Both the position numbers and the translations under genes were made by a program. DNA of 21,204 bases, from assembly GCA_965602945.1 (NCBI GenBank), contig CBFDBC010000037.1, forward strand, positions 1 to 21,204, in the 5' to 3' direction. Below are positions 1 to 7,478 of the stretch, in pieces. Numbering within the stretch: the first letter of the stretch is position 1; each line of letters starts with the position of its first letter. This stretch comes from JAUXEH01 sp965602945 (GTDB lineage: Bacteria > Acidobacteriota > Aminicenantia > Aminicenantales > Aminicenantaceae). Below the pieces are notes generated by a model. It was not told where the DNA came from. It did not search any database and saw only the letters and a list, made by a program, of their open reading frames with translations.

Positions 1-2028
1 GTCCTGTTCCTGTTCATGGGGGACTTCCCCTCCGCCATGATCGCGGTGTTCGCCCTGCCGTTCTCCATCCTTTTCTCATTTATCCTGATGCAGCGGTTCA
101 ACCTGGCCGCGGACCTGATCTCATTCGGAGGGCTGGCCATCGCCATCGGGCTGATCGCAGACGCGGCCATCATCCTGGTGGAGAACATCCACCGCCACCT
201 GCGCCTGCAGTGTGAGGACAAGCGCCTGGCGATCCTTACCGCCGCCCAGGAGGTGGGCCGGCCGCTCTTCTTCGCCGTCATCATCATCGTCCTGGTCTTC
301 CTGCCCATATTCACGCTGACCGGAGTGGAAGGGGTCATGTTCCGGCCCATGGGATTCACCATCTCGTTCGCCCTGGTCGGATCCCTGCTCTTCGCCCTGC
401 TGGCCGCCCCGGCCCTGGCCTTTTACCTGCTCAAGGCCAAGCCACCCGAGGCCTGCCCGGAAGAGCCTTTCCTCATCCGCAACATCAAGAAGGCCTACCT
501 GCCGTTTTTCTCCCTGTGCCGGAGAAACCGGAAAAAAGTCTTTACCATCACGCTGCTCGTATTCGCAGGGGGGCTGGCCCTCGTGCCCTTCATGGGGCGG
601 GAATATATCCCCTACTTGGAAGAGGGAACCCAGCACCTCCGGGTGACGTTCGATCCCAACGCCGCCCTAGAAGAGGTCGTCGCCACCACCATGGATATCG
701 AAAAGGTCCTGATCACCGTCCCTGAAGTGACAGGCGTGCTCAGCCGGATCGGGCGCGGGGAGGTGGGGAGCCACGCGCATTCCATAAACGACGCCGAGAT
801 CCTGATCCGCATCAATCCCATCCGGAAATGGAAATCCTTCAAGAACAAGGATGAGCTGATCCATGAGATCGAGCACCGCCTGGAGGAGTTCCCGGGCATC
901 AACCTCAACATGACCCAGCCCATCGCGCACAACCTGGACGAGCTGCTGACCGGGGTCAGGGCCCAGCTGGCCGTCAAGGTCTACGGGGAAGACTTCGACA
1001 CGCTCCAACGCCTGGCCCTGGACATCAAGGAGGGGATCGGGGAAATCCCCGGCGCCGCCGACATCCAGGTGGAGCAGTTCAGCGGCCAGAATCACATCCA
1101 GATCGTCCTCGACCGCGGGAAGATCTCCCGCTACGGAGTCAACATCAGCGATATCCAGGAGACCATCGAGGCCGCGGTGGGAGGCATCACGCTGGGCCAG
1201 GTCTACGAGGAGCAGAAACGCTTCGACATCTTCCTGCGCTACCACCCGGATTTCCGCAGGGATGTGGACCAACTCCAGGACCTGCTCATCCGGCTTCCTC
1301 AAGGGGGCCAGGTGCCTCTGGCACAGATGGCCGCAGTCGAAGAGGTCATGGGCCCCCGGATCATAAACCGCGAGGATAACAAGCGGTTCATCACCATCCA
1401 GTGCAACATCCGGGGACGGGACATCGGCAGCTTCGTGAAGGAAGCGCAGGGTACGCTGGCAGAGACCGTGGACCTCCCCTCCGGCTATTTCGTCAAGTGG
1501 GGCGGCCAGTTCGAGCTGCAGCAAAGGGCCAGCCGGCGCCTGAGCCTCATAACACCCATCACACTGGCCCTGGTGGCCCTTCTCCTGTTCACCATCTTCT
1601 ACTCCTTCCAGGAGGTCCTGATCATACTGGTCAACATCCCCCTGGCCCTCACCGGAGGGATCCTGGCCCTGAAGCTTTCGGGACTGTACCTGAGCGTGCC
1701 TGCCTCCATCGGATTCATCGCCATCTTCGGCATTGCCCTGGAGGACGGCCTGGTCCTCATGTCGTCCTTTCACCAGAAGATAAAGTCAGGCAAGAAGCTC
1801 AGCGATGCCGTCGATCTGGGTGTGAGGGAGAAGCTGCGGCCGGTCCTGATGACCACCTTCACGACCATATTCGGCGTGCTGCCGCTGCTCCTGGCCCGCG
1901 GACCGGGCGCCGAGATCCAGAGGCCCCTGGCCACGGTCGTGGTGGGCGGCCTCCTGACTTCTACGCTGGTCACGCTGATCGTGCTCCCGCTGGTCTACGA
2001 GTCCCTGAAACAACGCTTCACGAAATAG
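1..2028 (+). CDS. RND efflux transporter, CusA/CzcA (heavy-metal efflux) family, 5'-truncated by window edge
   Basis: The reading frame is open from base 1, so the start lies outside the window; 675 residues are present against about 1,040 for the family. It begins in a membrane segment of the first transmembrane bundle and has the HME-type motif GLIADAAIILVENI, with the conserved membrane Asp codon at 160-162 (equivalent to the proton-relay Asp of CusA). A large periplasmic portion follows, containing MTQPIAHNLDELLTGVRAQL, the typical CzcA/CusA 'MTQPI...ELLSGVRA' block. The second membrane bundle ends in FGIALEDGLVLMSSF and REKLRPVLMTT. Such inner-membrane proton antiporters work in a tripartite complex with a periplasmic adaptor and an outer-membrane channel, whose genes would lie upstream. 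Family membership is clear, but the substrate (Cu/Ag, Zn/Co/Cd or other) cannot be read here. The stop is TAG, 86 bp before the Hfq-like gene. Confidence 0.93.
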   Translation, partial: VLFLFMGDFPSAMIAVFALPFSILFSFILMQRFNLAADLISFGGLAIAIGLIADAAIILVENIHRHLRLQCEDKRLAILTAAQEVGRPLFFAVIIIVLVFLPIFTLTGVEGVMFRPMGFTISFALVGSLLFALLAAPALAFYLLKAKPPEACPEEPFLIRNIKKAYLPFFSLCRRNRKKVFTITLLVFAGGLALVPFMGREYIPYLEEGTQHLRVTFDPNAALEEVVATTMDIEKVLITVPEVTGVLSRIGRGEVGSHAHSINDAEILIRINPIRKWKSFKNKDELIHEIEHRLEEFPGINLNMTQPIAHNLDELLTGVRAQLAVKVYGEDFDTLQRLALDIKEGIGEIPGAADIQVEQFSGQNHIQIVLDRGKISRYGVNISDIQETIEAAVGGITLGQVYEEQKRFDIFLRYHPDFRRDVDQLQDLLIRLPQGGQVPLAQMAAVEEVMGPRIINREDNKRFITIQCNIRGRDIGSFVKEAQGTLAETVDLPSGYFVKWGGQFELQQRASRRLSLITPITLALVALLLFTIFYSFQEVLIILVNIPLALTGGILALKLSGLYLSVPASIGFIAIFGIALEDGLVLMSSFHQKIKSGKKLSDAVDLGVREKLRPVLMTTFTTIFGVLPLLLARGPGAEIQRPLATVVVGGLLTSTLVTLIVLPLVYESLKQRFTK

Positions 2029-2033
2029 CGGAT

Positions 2034-2062
2034 TTGAAATATTTCTCCGCAAGTGCTATAAT
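2034..2062 (+). promoter_or_regulatory. Sigma70-type promoter for the hfq-like/pdxA unit
   Basis: TTGAAA (2034-2039) and a perfect TATAAT (2057-2062) are separated by 17 nt, and TG at 2054-2055 makes it also an extended -10. A start near 2069 would give a leader of about 45 nt ahead of the ATG at 2115. This is one of the strongest housekeeping promoter matches in the window. It begins 6 bp after the stop codon of the RND gene. Confidence 0.8.
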
Positions 2063-2110
2063 AGAAAACAAATTAGGGTATTTCTCACAGAATCAACACC
2101 CGCGGAGAAA
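2042..2110 (+). repeat. 9-bp inverted repeat whose right arm contains the hfq-like Shine-Dalgarno
   Basis: TTTCTCCGC at 2042-2050 is the exact reverse complement of GCGGAGAAA at 2102-2110. The right arm contains the ribosome-binding GGAGA. The left arm lies in the spacer between -35 and -10 of the promoter, so transcripts starting near 2069 lack it, whereas read-through RNA from the RND gene would carry both arms. GCGGA at 2028-2032 can alternatively pair with TCCGC at 2046-2050. A regulatory role is inference. Confidence 0.4.
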
Positions 2111-2114
2111 TAAA

Positions 2115-2513
2115 ATGAACAGGAAGCTTATCCGGCCCAATCTCTCTGAATATAAGGAAAAACCCCAACGCGATTACAAGGAAAAATCCTCCCGTGACCG
2201 GGATCGCGATCGGGACCGAGACCGGGATTCCGCGAAAAAAAAGTCTCAACCCTCGTACGAGACACATGCGGAGAACTACTACTATCTCAAACAGATGAAC
2301 AAAAAGGTCCTGATGACGGTCGTCTGCAATGACGGCGAGGTCATCCAGGGTTTTGTCGAGTGGTATGACCGCGACTGCATCAAGATGAACCGGGAAAACG
2401 CTCCCAACCTGTTGATCTACAAGAGCTCAATAAAATATCTCTACAAGCACGAACCGGATCAACCCGGTTCAGAGAAAGAGCCGGGCCCGACCGACGCCGA
2501 TACCCAGGAATGA
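2115..2513 (+). CDS. hfq: Hfq-like (Sm-fold) RNA-binding protein with N-terminal Arg-Asp repeat
   Basis: A 132-residue protein. The start is fixed by GGAGA at 2104-2108, 6 nt before the ATG. Residues about 52-115 match the short Hfq-like domain: Sm1-like NKKVLMTVVCNDGEVIQGFV followed by EWYDRDCIKM, then Sm2-like NLLIYKSSIKYLYK. The classical Hfq Sm2 signature is YKHA; here it reads YKSS, so the histidine of the proximal RNA pocket is replaced. The N-terminus is an unusual basic/acidic tail: residues 27-38 are six consecutive Arg-Asp pairs, and the whole first 45 residues look disordered. The C-terminal tail is acidic. Expected role: hexameric RNA chaperone acting on mRNA and sRNA, although this divergent subfamily is poorly studied and chaperone function is inference. 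Its stop overlaps the pdxA start (ATGA), suggesting coupled translation. Confidence 0.8.
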   Translation: MNRKLIRPNLSEYKEKPQRDYKEKSSRDRDRDRDRDRDSAKKKSQPSYETHAENYYYLKQMNKKVLMTVVCNDGEVIQGFVEWYDRDCIKMNRENAPNLLIYKSSIKYLYKHEPDQPGSEKEPGPTDADTQE

Positions 2514-3454
2514 CTCGCCCGAGGATAGGAATCTCCTTCGGGGATCCTGGAGGTATCGGCCCGGAAGTCACCCTCAAGGCCCTGGCCGCTCCCAAGCTGC
2601 CTGAAGCCGAATTCATACTTTTCGGGGCACGCTCCGTCATCCTCAGCGAATCCGAGAGGCTCGGGTTGTCCTCCGTGCTCAAGCGGTTCTCGATCAAGGA
2701 CGTGGATCCTTCGCTGGGACCTTTCATCACGGGAAAACCGTCCGCAGAAAACGGCAGGGCCTCCTTTGCCTGTGTGGAGCGAGCCGTCGAGTCCGCCTCC
2801 AGGGGCGAGCTCCAGGCTGTAGTCACGGCTCCGGTTTCCAAGTATTCCTGGAGGCTGGCGGGGATCGCCTGGGCCGGGCACACCGATTACCTGGAACAGC
2901 TCTGGCCGGGGGCCATCATGTCCTTCTTTTCCGAAAGGCTGAACCTGGCCCTGTATACCCATCATCTCCCCCTTCGAACGGCGCTTCAGAGGGTCCTGAA
3001 AGAGCCTCTGCAGGATTTTCTGCTGCGGCTGTTCCGAGGGGCCGTTCCGATCCTGGGCCGCGAGCCCGAGCTGCTGGTCTCAGGCCTGAATCCGCACGCG
3101 GGAGAAGGCGGCCTGCTGGGAACCGAGGAGCAGGATGAGATCATACCCGCCCTGGAGGCGGTGCGGGTGGAAGGTGTGCCTGTCTCCGGTCCGTATCCCC
3201 CGGATATCGTGGCCCGGATGGCCCTGGACCGTCCCGACCGTCTTCTGGTTTCCCTGTATCATGACCAGGGCCTGGTGGCATTCAAGCTGATCGCTTTCGA
3301 CACGGGAGTGAACGTGACGCTGGGGCTTCCTTTCATACGTACATCTCCCGATCACGGCACGGCCTTCGACATCTCCGGTAAAGGGGATGCCGATCCCCGC
3401 AGCATGCTGGCTGCCCTCCAGCTGGCCTACCGCTCCGTGGGCGCCTCGCCCTGA
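2510..3454 (+). CDS. pdxA: 4-hydroxythreonine-4-phosphate dehydrogenase PdxA
   Basis: A 314-residue protein, near the usual ~330. PdxA oxidises 4-phosphohydroxy-L-threonine with NAD in the DXP-dependent pyridoxal phosphate pathway, as a cytosolic homodimer with a divalent metal at the subunit interface. Visible motifs are GDPGGIGPE at 11-19, the substrate-contacting HT at 124-125, and the three family metal-ligand histidines at about 152 (HHLP), 196 (NPHAGEGG) and 251 (YHDQGL). The conserved tail GLPFIRTSPDHGTAFDISGK follows. The ATG overlaps the last codons of the hfq-like gene by 4 bp, so the two are probably one transcript. Divergent PdxA2 paralogues act on other hydroxy-acid phosphates, but no catabolic genes surround this one, so the B6 role is favoured. 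Confidence 0.95.
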   Translation: MTRPRIGISFGDPGGIGPEVTLKALAAPKLPEAEFILFGARSVILSESERLGLSSVLKRFSIKDVDPSLGPFITGKPSAENGRASFACVERAVESASRGELQAVVTAPVSKYSWRLAGIAWAGHTDYLEQLWPGAIMSFFSERLNLALYTHHLPLRTALQRVLKEPLQDFLLRLFRGAVPILGREPELLVSGLNPHAGEGGLLGTEEQDEIIPALEAVRVEGVPVSGPYPPDIVARMALDRPDRLLVSLYHDQGLVAFKLIAFDTGVNVTLGLPFIRTSPDHGTAFDISGKGDADPRSMLAALQLAYRSVGASP

Positions 3455-3531
3455 GCGGCAGTCACCCGGGGCGCCCGGATCGATAAAACCTGCGTGTCCC
3501 GGGATGTGGGGCGACTAAACTGAAGCGGTGT

Positions 3532-3560
3532 TTCCGTTCCCTTCCGGTTCCGGCTATAAT
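3532..3560 (+). promoter_or_regulatory. Possible promoter for exonuclease III gene
   Basis: A perfect TATAAT stands at 3555-3560, 30 bp before the ATG, but the hexamer 17 nt upstream (TTCCGT, 3532-3537) matches the -35 consensus poorly. The 135-bp gap after pdxA would be a natural place for a new promoter. The -10 match is the only real support. Confidence 0.35.
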
Positions 3561-3589
3561 GGGTGTTCACCCGGGAAGGATAAGTCAAC

Positions 3590-4375
3590 ATGAAGATATG
3601 CACCTACAACGTCAACTCCATCCGGGCGCGCAAGGACCTGGTGCTGAAGTGGCTGGACCACAGGGGACAGGACATCGACATCCTCTGCCTGCAGGAGCTC
3701 AAGGCCGAAGACGAGTTTTTCCCCCACCCTGACTTCGAAGGGCTGGGCTATACCTGCGTGGTGTCCGGCCAGAAGGCATACAACGGAGTCGCTATCTGCT
3801 CCAAGCCTCCTCTGGAGGACGTTCGGAAAGGATTCGGGGATGCCGCCTGGGACGAACAGAAGCGTTCGATCGCCGCCCGGGTGTCCGGCCTCACACTGTA
3901 CAACCTTTACGTCCCGCACGGAGGGGAGAGGGGCCAGGATAAGTTCATCTTCAAGCTCGGGTGGTACCAGCAGCTCATCCAACACCTCGAACGGAATCAC
4001 ACGCCTGAAGACGCTCTGCTGCTGGTGGGAGACTTCAACGTGGCCCGCGCAGACGCCGATGTGTATTCCGCGGAGGCTCTGTCCGACACGATCGGCACCA
4101 TGCCCGAAGAGCGGGATGCGTTCTCCCGGCTCCTGGCCTGGGGACTGACGGATGTCTTCCGTACCCTGCATCCCGAATCCCGACAGTTCACCTGGTGGGG
4201 CTACATGGGCGGCGCCATCTGGAAGGACGAGGGCATGCGCATCGACTACGCCCTCGCCACCGCCCCGCTGCTCGCGCGGATCAAAGAGGTCGGCGTCGAC
4301 CTGTGGCCGCGGAAACGGAGCAGCCCCACCCCCTCCGACCATGCACCGCTCTTTGTCACGTTGGACATATCCTGA
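3590..4375 (+). CDS. xth: Exodeoxyribonuclease III (AP endonuclease, ExoIII family)
   Basis: A 261-residue protein of normal length for the family. It cleaves 5' of abasic sites and removes 3'-blocking groups in base excision repair, using Mg2+. The EEP fold is recognisable by its ordered catalytic motifs: YNVNSIR (Asn7), LQELK (Glu36), LYVPHG (Tyr107), VGDFNVAR (Asp148, Asn150), MRIDYALAT (Asp219) and SDHAPL (Asp250-His251). All catalytic residues are present. GAAGGA at 3575-3580 supports the ATG at 3590. It is followed 53 bp downstream by the M28 peptidase gene on the same strand, with no evident functional link. Confidence 0.96.
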   Translation: MKICTYNVNSIRARKDLVLKWLDHRGQDIDILCLQELKAEDEFFPHPDFEGLGYTCVVSGQKAYNGVAICSKPPLEDVRKGFGDAAWDEQKRSIAARVSGLTLYNLYVPHGGERGQDKFIFKLGWYQQLIQHLERNHTPEDALLLVGDFNVARADADVYSAEALSDTIGTMPEERDAFSRLLAWGLTDVFRTLHPESRQFTWWGYMGGAIWKDEGMRIDYALATAPLLARIKEVGVDLWPRKRSSPTPSDHAPLFVTLDIS

Positions 4376-4428
4376 CATGCACCACCCCAGATATCTATCA
4401 CCGCGAATTCCCCCGTACGAGGAAGAAC

Positions 4429-6717
4429 ATGAATAAGACCATCGCCTATGTCGTCCTGTGGATCCTGGTCGTTGCGGGCATCGCGCTCGGTGTGATGCTG
4501 ACGTTCCCACCGGAAAAGCCCGCGGACATTTCACTCAAGCAGTTCTCTGTGGAAAACCAGAAAAACCACATCACGCAGATGGCGCAGGCCCCGCATCCCC
4601 TGGGAACAGCCGAGCATGGGAGGGTGCAGGAGTACATCCTGGGAGAGCTCCGAAGGCTCGAGCTCACGCCCGTTGTGCAGCGGGAGAGATGCTCGACCTC
4701 CTGGGAAAATGGCTATGGCCGTGTCGCATGGGTGGAAAACCTGATAGTGCGCCTCCCCGGCCAAGACAGCAGCGGCGCGATCCTGCTCATGGCACACTAC
4801 GACTCCGTCCCCGATGCCCCCGGGGCTAACGACGATGGTGCCGGCGTGGCTGCAATCCTCGAGATCCTGCGTATCCTGTCCGTGAGCGCACCCGTGAAGA
4901 ACGATGTCATCGCCCTGATATCCGACGGGGAAGAGATCGGGATGTTCGGTGCCCAGGTATTCTTCGAGAGGCATCCCTGGTCACAGGACGTGGGCGTGGT
5001 GCTCAACCTCGAAGCGCGGGGATGCACGGGAGTGTCTTTCATGTACGAGACCGGCCCGAACAACGCCTGGCTGGTCAGGGCGTTCGCCCGCAGCGCCTCC
5101 TCACCGGTCGGGAACTCCCTTACGCATGCCATATACCAGGCCATGCCCAACGACTCGGACTTCTCGCTCGTCAAATCTGCCGGCATCCCCGGCCTGAATT
5201 TCGCTTACATCGACGGCTGGCAGGCCTACCACACGCCCCTGGACAACCTGGATCACCTGGACGACAACACCCTCTACCACCACGGATCCGGAATCCTGGA
5301 GCTGGTGAACGGCCTGTCCGGTATGTCCCTGGATACGCTTCCCCCGGGAGATGCCGTCTACTTCAATCTCTGGAGACCCTGGCTGATCTCCTACCCGGCA
5401 GCCTGGACCTGGCCGCTCACGGCACTGGCGCTGGCCCTGTTTGCGGCGACCCTTCTGTTCGGATTCTGGAAAAAGCACCTGACAGGCAGAGGGATCCTTC
5501 TGGGGTTCGTGGGCCTGGCTCTGTGCAGCGGATCCGGCGTGGGAGCCGCCTTCGCCCTGGAGAGCGTCGCCCGCGGTCGTTTCGCCGCCGCCTATCCGGA
5601 GATCTCTCGATACCCGGATTTCCGGCACATCTTTCTATTCGCTCTGCTCTGCCTGATGTTCTTCCTGTTTTTCCTGTTCCTCAGGTGGGCCAGGCGTTGG
5701 GAGGATACGCCGTCCCTGGCCGCCGGTGCAGCCATCTGGTGGGCCCTGGGCGCGGTCGCCGTGACCCGGTTCCTGCCTCAGGGAAGCTTCCTGATGACCT
5801 GGCCGCTGGTGTTCGCCGTCTTTTCCCTTTGGGTGATCCTGGGCCACAACGAGCCGGACGAGGTGTCCGTCGTGCAGGTTTTCCTTATGGGGATCCTGGC
5901 GCTGCCGGCCCTGATCCAGCTCAGCATGTTTTTCATCGCCTTCAACACCGCTTTCCGTCTGAATCCCCTGTCCGTCCTCATCCCAGGGCTCATGCTGGGC
6001 CTGTTGATCCCAGCACTGGCTGCCTACCGGGAGAAGGCCCTCTCGGTAACGAGCATCCTGTTCCTCGTTCTGGCCCTCGCAGCCGCCGGATTCGGGCTTT
6101 TCGGCCTGCCTGTCAGCGATCGCCCGCTGCCGCAGACCGTGTTCTATGAGGCCGACGGGGAGTCCTCCTCCCTGAGCGTCTACGAAAGAACCCCCTGGAT
6201 CTCGAACTTCATGGAGGGTGGGCAGGAGGAGCCGGTGTCGCCGGTCTACCCTCTGGGGGGGACGGTACTGCGCCGGCCCCACCTCCGGCTGCCGCTCGCC
6301 GCTCCCAGGCTCGCATCAGGGGCCGCTTCACGGGCTGGAGGGCTGTCGATCCGGGAACTCAGGATCTCGTCTCCGCGCCGGGCACCGGTCGTGGGCCTCC
6401 TGCTGGCGGGAGGTGAGCCGTTCACGCTGCAGATAGGGGCAGAAGGAGAAAAAATGTTCTCCGCCATCCGGGCCGAACAGGAAGCCGATGCCGGGAAGCC
6501 CCACCGGCTCCTGCTCCACCTCTTCGGCATGCCCGCACAGGGGATCCGGCTGAGGCTGGAGGCCGAAGGGGACGGCCCGATAGAGGTGGAGTGTGCAGAC
6601 CTGTCCTATGACCTGCCCCGGGGCCTCGACCTCCCTCCTCATCCTCCCGGCATCCTCCTGCACCCTCGCACTCTGGCCCACAGCCGGACGCGGATCCCGG
6701 GCCTCAAAGACCGCTGA
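4429..6717 (+). CDS. Membrane-anchored M28 family zinc metallopeptidase with C-terminal multi-TM region
   Basis: A 762-residue protein. The ATG at 4429 is chosen because GAGGAAG (4419-4425) precedes it and because a membrane anchor follows directly (residues 5-25); the frame stays open upstream, but that stretch overlaps exonuclease III and reads as noise. The M28 domain spans about 40-300 with the di-zinc ligands in order: AHYD (His123, Asp125), GANDDGAGVA (Asp135 region), DGEE (Glu168-Glu169, base and ligand), NLEARG (Glu195) and YHTPLDN (His268). About eight hydrophobic segments follow between 327 and 561, then a soluble tail of about 200 residues. This layout resembles the ERMP1/Fxna-like branch of M28, with an extracytoplasmic peptidase domain. 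The substrate is unknown; aminopeptidase activity is a family-based inference. DUF2461 begins 28 bp downstream. Confidence 0.9.
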   Translation: MNKTIAYVVLWILVVAGIALGVMLTFPPEKPADISLKQFSVENQKNHITQMAQAPHPLGTAEHGRVQEYILGELRRLELTPVVQRERCSTSWENGYGRVAWVENLIVRLPGQDSSGAILLMAHYDSVPDAPGANDDGAGVAAILEILRILSVSAPVKNDVIALISDGEEIGMFGAQVFFERHPWSQDVGVVLNLEARGCTGVSFMYETGPNNAWLVRAFARSASSPVGNSLTHAIYQAMPNDSDFSLVKSAGIPGLNFAYIDGWQAYHTPLDNLDHLDDNTLYHHGSGILELVNGLSGMSLDTLPPGDAVYFNLWRPWLISYPAAWTWPLTALALALFAATLLFGFWKKHLTGRGILLGFVGLALCSGSGVGAAFALESVARGRFAAAYPEISRYPDFRHIFLFALLCLMFFLFFLFLRWARRWEDTPSLAAGAAIWWALGAVAVTRFLPQGSFLMTWPLVFAVFSLWVILGHNEPDEVSVVQVFLMGILALPALIQLSMFFIAFNTAFRLNPLSVLIPGLMLGLLIPALAAYREKALSVTSILFLVLALAAAGFGLFGLPVSDRPLPQTVFYEADGESSSLSVYERTPWISNFMEGGQEEPVSPVYPLGGTVLRRPHLRLPLAAPRLASGAASRAGGLSIRELRISSPRRAPVVGLLLAGGEPFTLQIGAEGEKMFSAIRAEQEADAGKPHRLLLHLFGMPAQGIRLRLEAEGDGPIEVECADLSYDLPRGLDLPPHPPGILLHPRTLAHSRTRIPGLKDR

Positions 6718-6745
6718 GGGAATAACCACTGCCAAGGAGCCGACT

Positions 6746-7450
6746 ATGACACAGGAAACCCGCTTTCAGGGGTTCACCCCCCGGACCGTAAAATTCTTTT
6801 CCGACCTCAAGAAGCACAACACCCGGGACTGGTTCAACGCCCACAAGGAGACATACACCACCCAGGTGATGAACCCGGCTCGTGCCCTCGTGACGGATCT
6901 GGGCGGCCGTCTCAAGGAGATGGCACCCGGCATCATCGCAGTGCCCCAGCTCAACCGTTCCATCTTCCGCATCTACCGGGACACCCGTTTCAGCGCCGAC
7001 AAATCCCCCTACAAGACGCACTTGGGCCTGTATATCTGGGAGGGAGTCCGGCCCCGCATGGAGTGCCCCGGATTCTATTTTCACCTTGAGCCGCCCAATC
7101 TGATGCTGGGGGTGGGGCTCTACATGGTCCCCCGCAAGGCACTGGAACATTACCGGAATGCGGTGGTTCACCCTGAATATGGGGCTGAGCTGGCCGATAT
7201 TGTGGCATCCATATCCGGGTTGGATGGCTATTCTCTGGGAGGGACGCACTACAAACGCATCCCCGCCGGTTTCGATGCCGCCCATCCCAACGCGAAGCTG
7301 CTGCTCCACAACGGATTGTATGCCGGGGTCGAGGCCTCTATTCCCGATGAGCTGTATTCGGAGCGCCTGATCGACTACTGCATGGAACGCTTCACGCCCC
7401 TGGCGGGCCTGCACCGCTGGCTGGCGGCGTTCACCGCACGGATATTCTGA
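6746..7450 (+). CDS. DUF2461 family protein (function unknown)
   Basis: A 234-residue protein. AAGGAG at 6734-6739 with 6-nt spacing fixes the ATG at 6746. It carries the recognisable conserved blocks of the DUF2461/TIGR02453 family: FFSDLKKHNTRDWFNAHKE near residues 18-36, RIYRDTRFSADKSPYKTHLG near 75-94, and FYFHLEPPNLMLGVGLY near 109-125, followed by RIPAGF and AKLLLHNGLY. No signal peptide or membrane segment is seen, so it is probably cytoplasmic. No enzymatic role is established for the family as far as I know. It is the last + strand gene before the convergent phosphofructokinase, 28 bp from that gene's stop, and is probably cotranscribed with the M28 peptidase. Confidence 0.88.
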   Translation: MTQETRFQGFTPRTVKFFSDLKKHNTRDWFNAHKETYTTQVMNPARALVTDLGGRLKEMAPGIIAVPQLNRSIFRIYRDTRFSADKSPYKTHLGLYIWEGVRPRMECPGFYFHLEPPNLMLGVGLYMVPRKALEHYRNAVVHPEYGAELADIVASISGLDGYSLGGTHYKRIPAGFDAAHPNAKLLLHNGLYAGVEASIPDELYSERLIDYCMERFTPLAGLHRWLAAFTARIF

Positions 7451-7478
7451 CCGCCTTCGTCGGCCGGGCAGCCGGGGA

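Noticed and set aside
667..1773. A 368-codon open frame on the minus strand inside the RND gene
   Set aside because: Antisense to a clear RND protein, with biased Asp/Gln/Gly-rich composition typical of shadow frames in GC-rich DNA.
1401..2114. Upstream extension of the hfq-like frame through the RND gene
   Set aside because: It overlaps the RND coding sequence in another frame, is Pro/Gly/Arg-rich noise, and a consensus promoter and ribosome site precede the ATG at 2115.
3466..3478. CCGGG/CCCGG hairpin after pdxA as a rho-independent terminator
   Set aside because: The stem is only 5 bp with a 3-nt loop and no T-run follows on the + strand.
4195..4428. Upstream extension of the M28 peptidase frame
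   Set aside because: Mostly inside exonuclease III and without protein-like features; the anchor helix and ribosome site fit ATG 4429.
3554..4534. A 326-codon minus-strand open frame opposite exonuclease III
   Set aside because: Exonuclease III on the other strand has every catalytic motif; this frame has no family resemblance.
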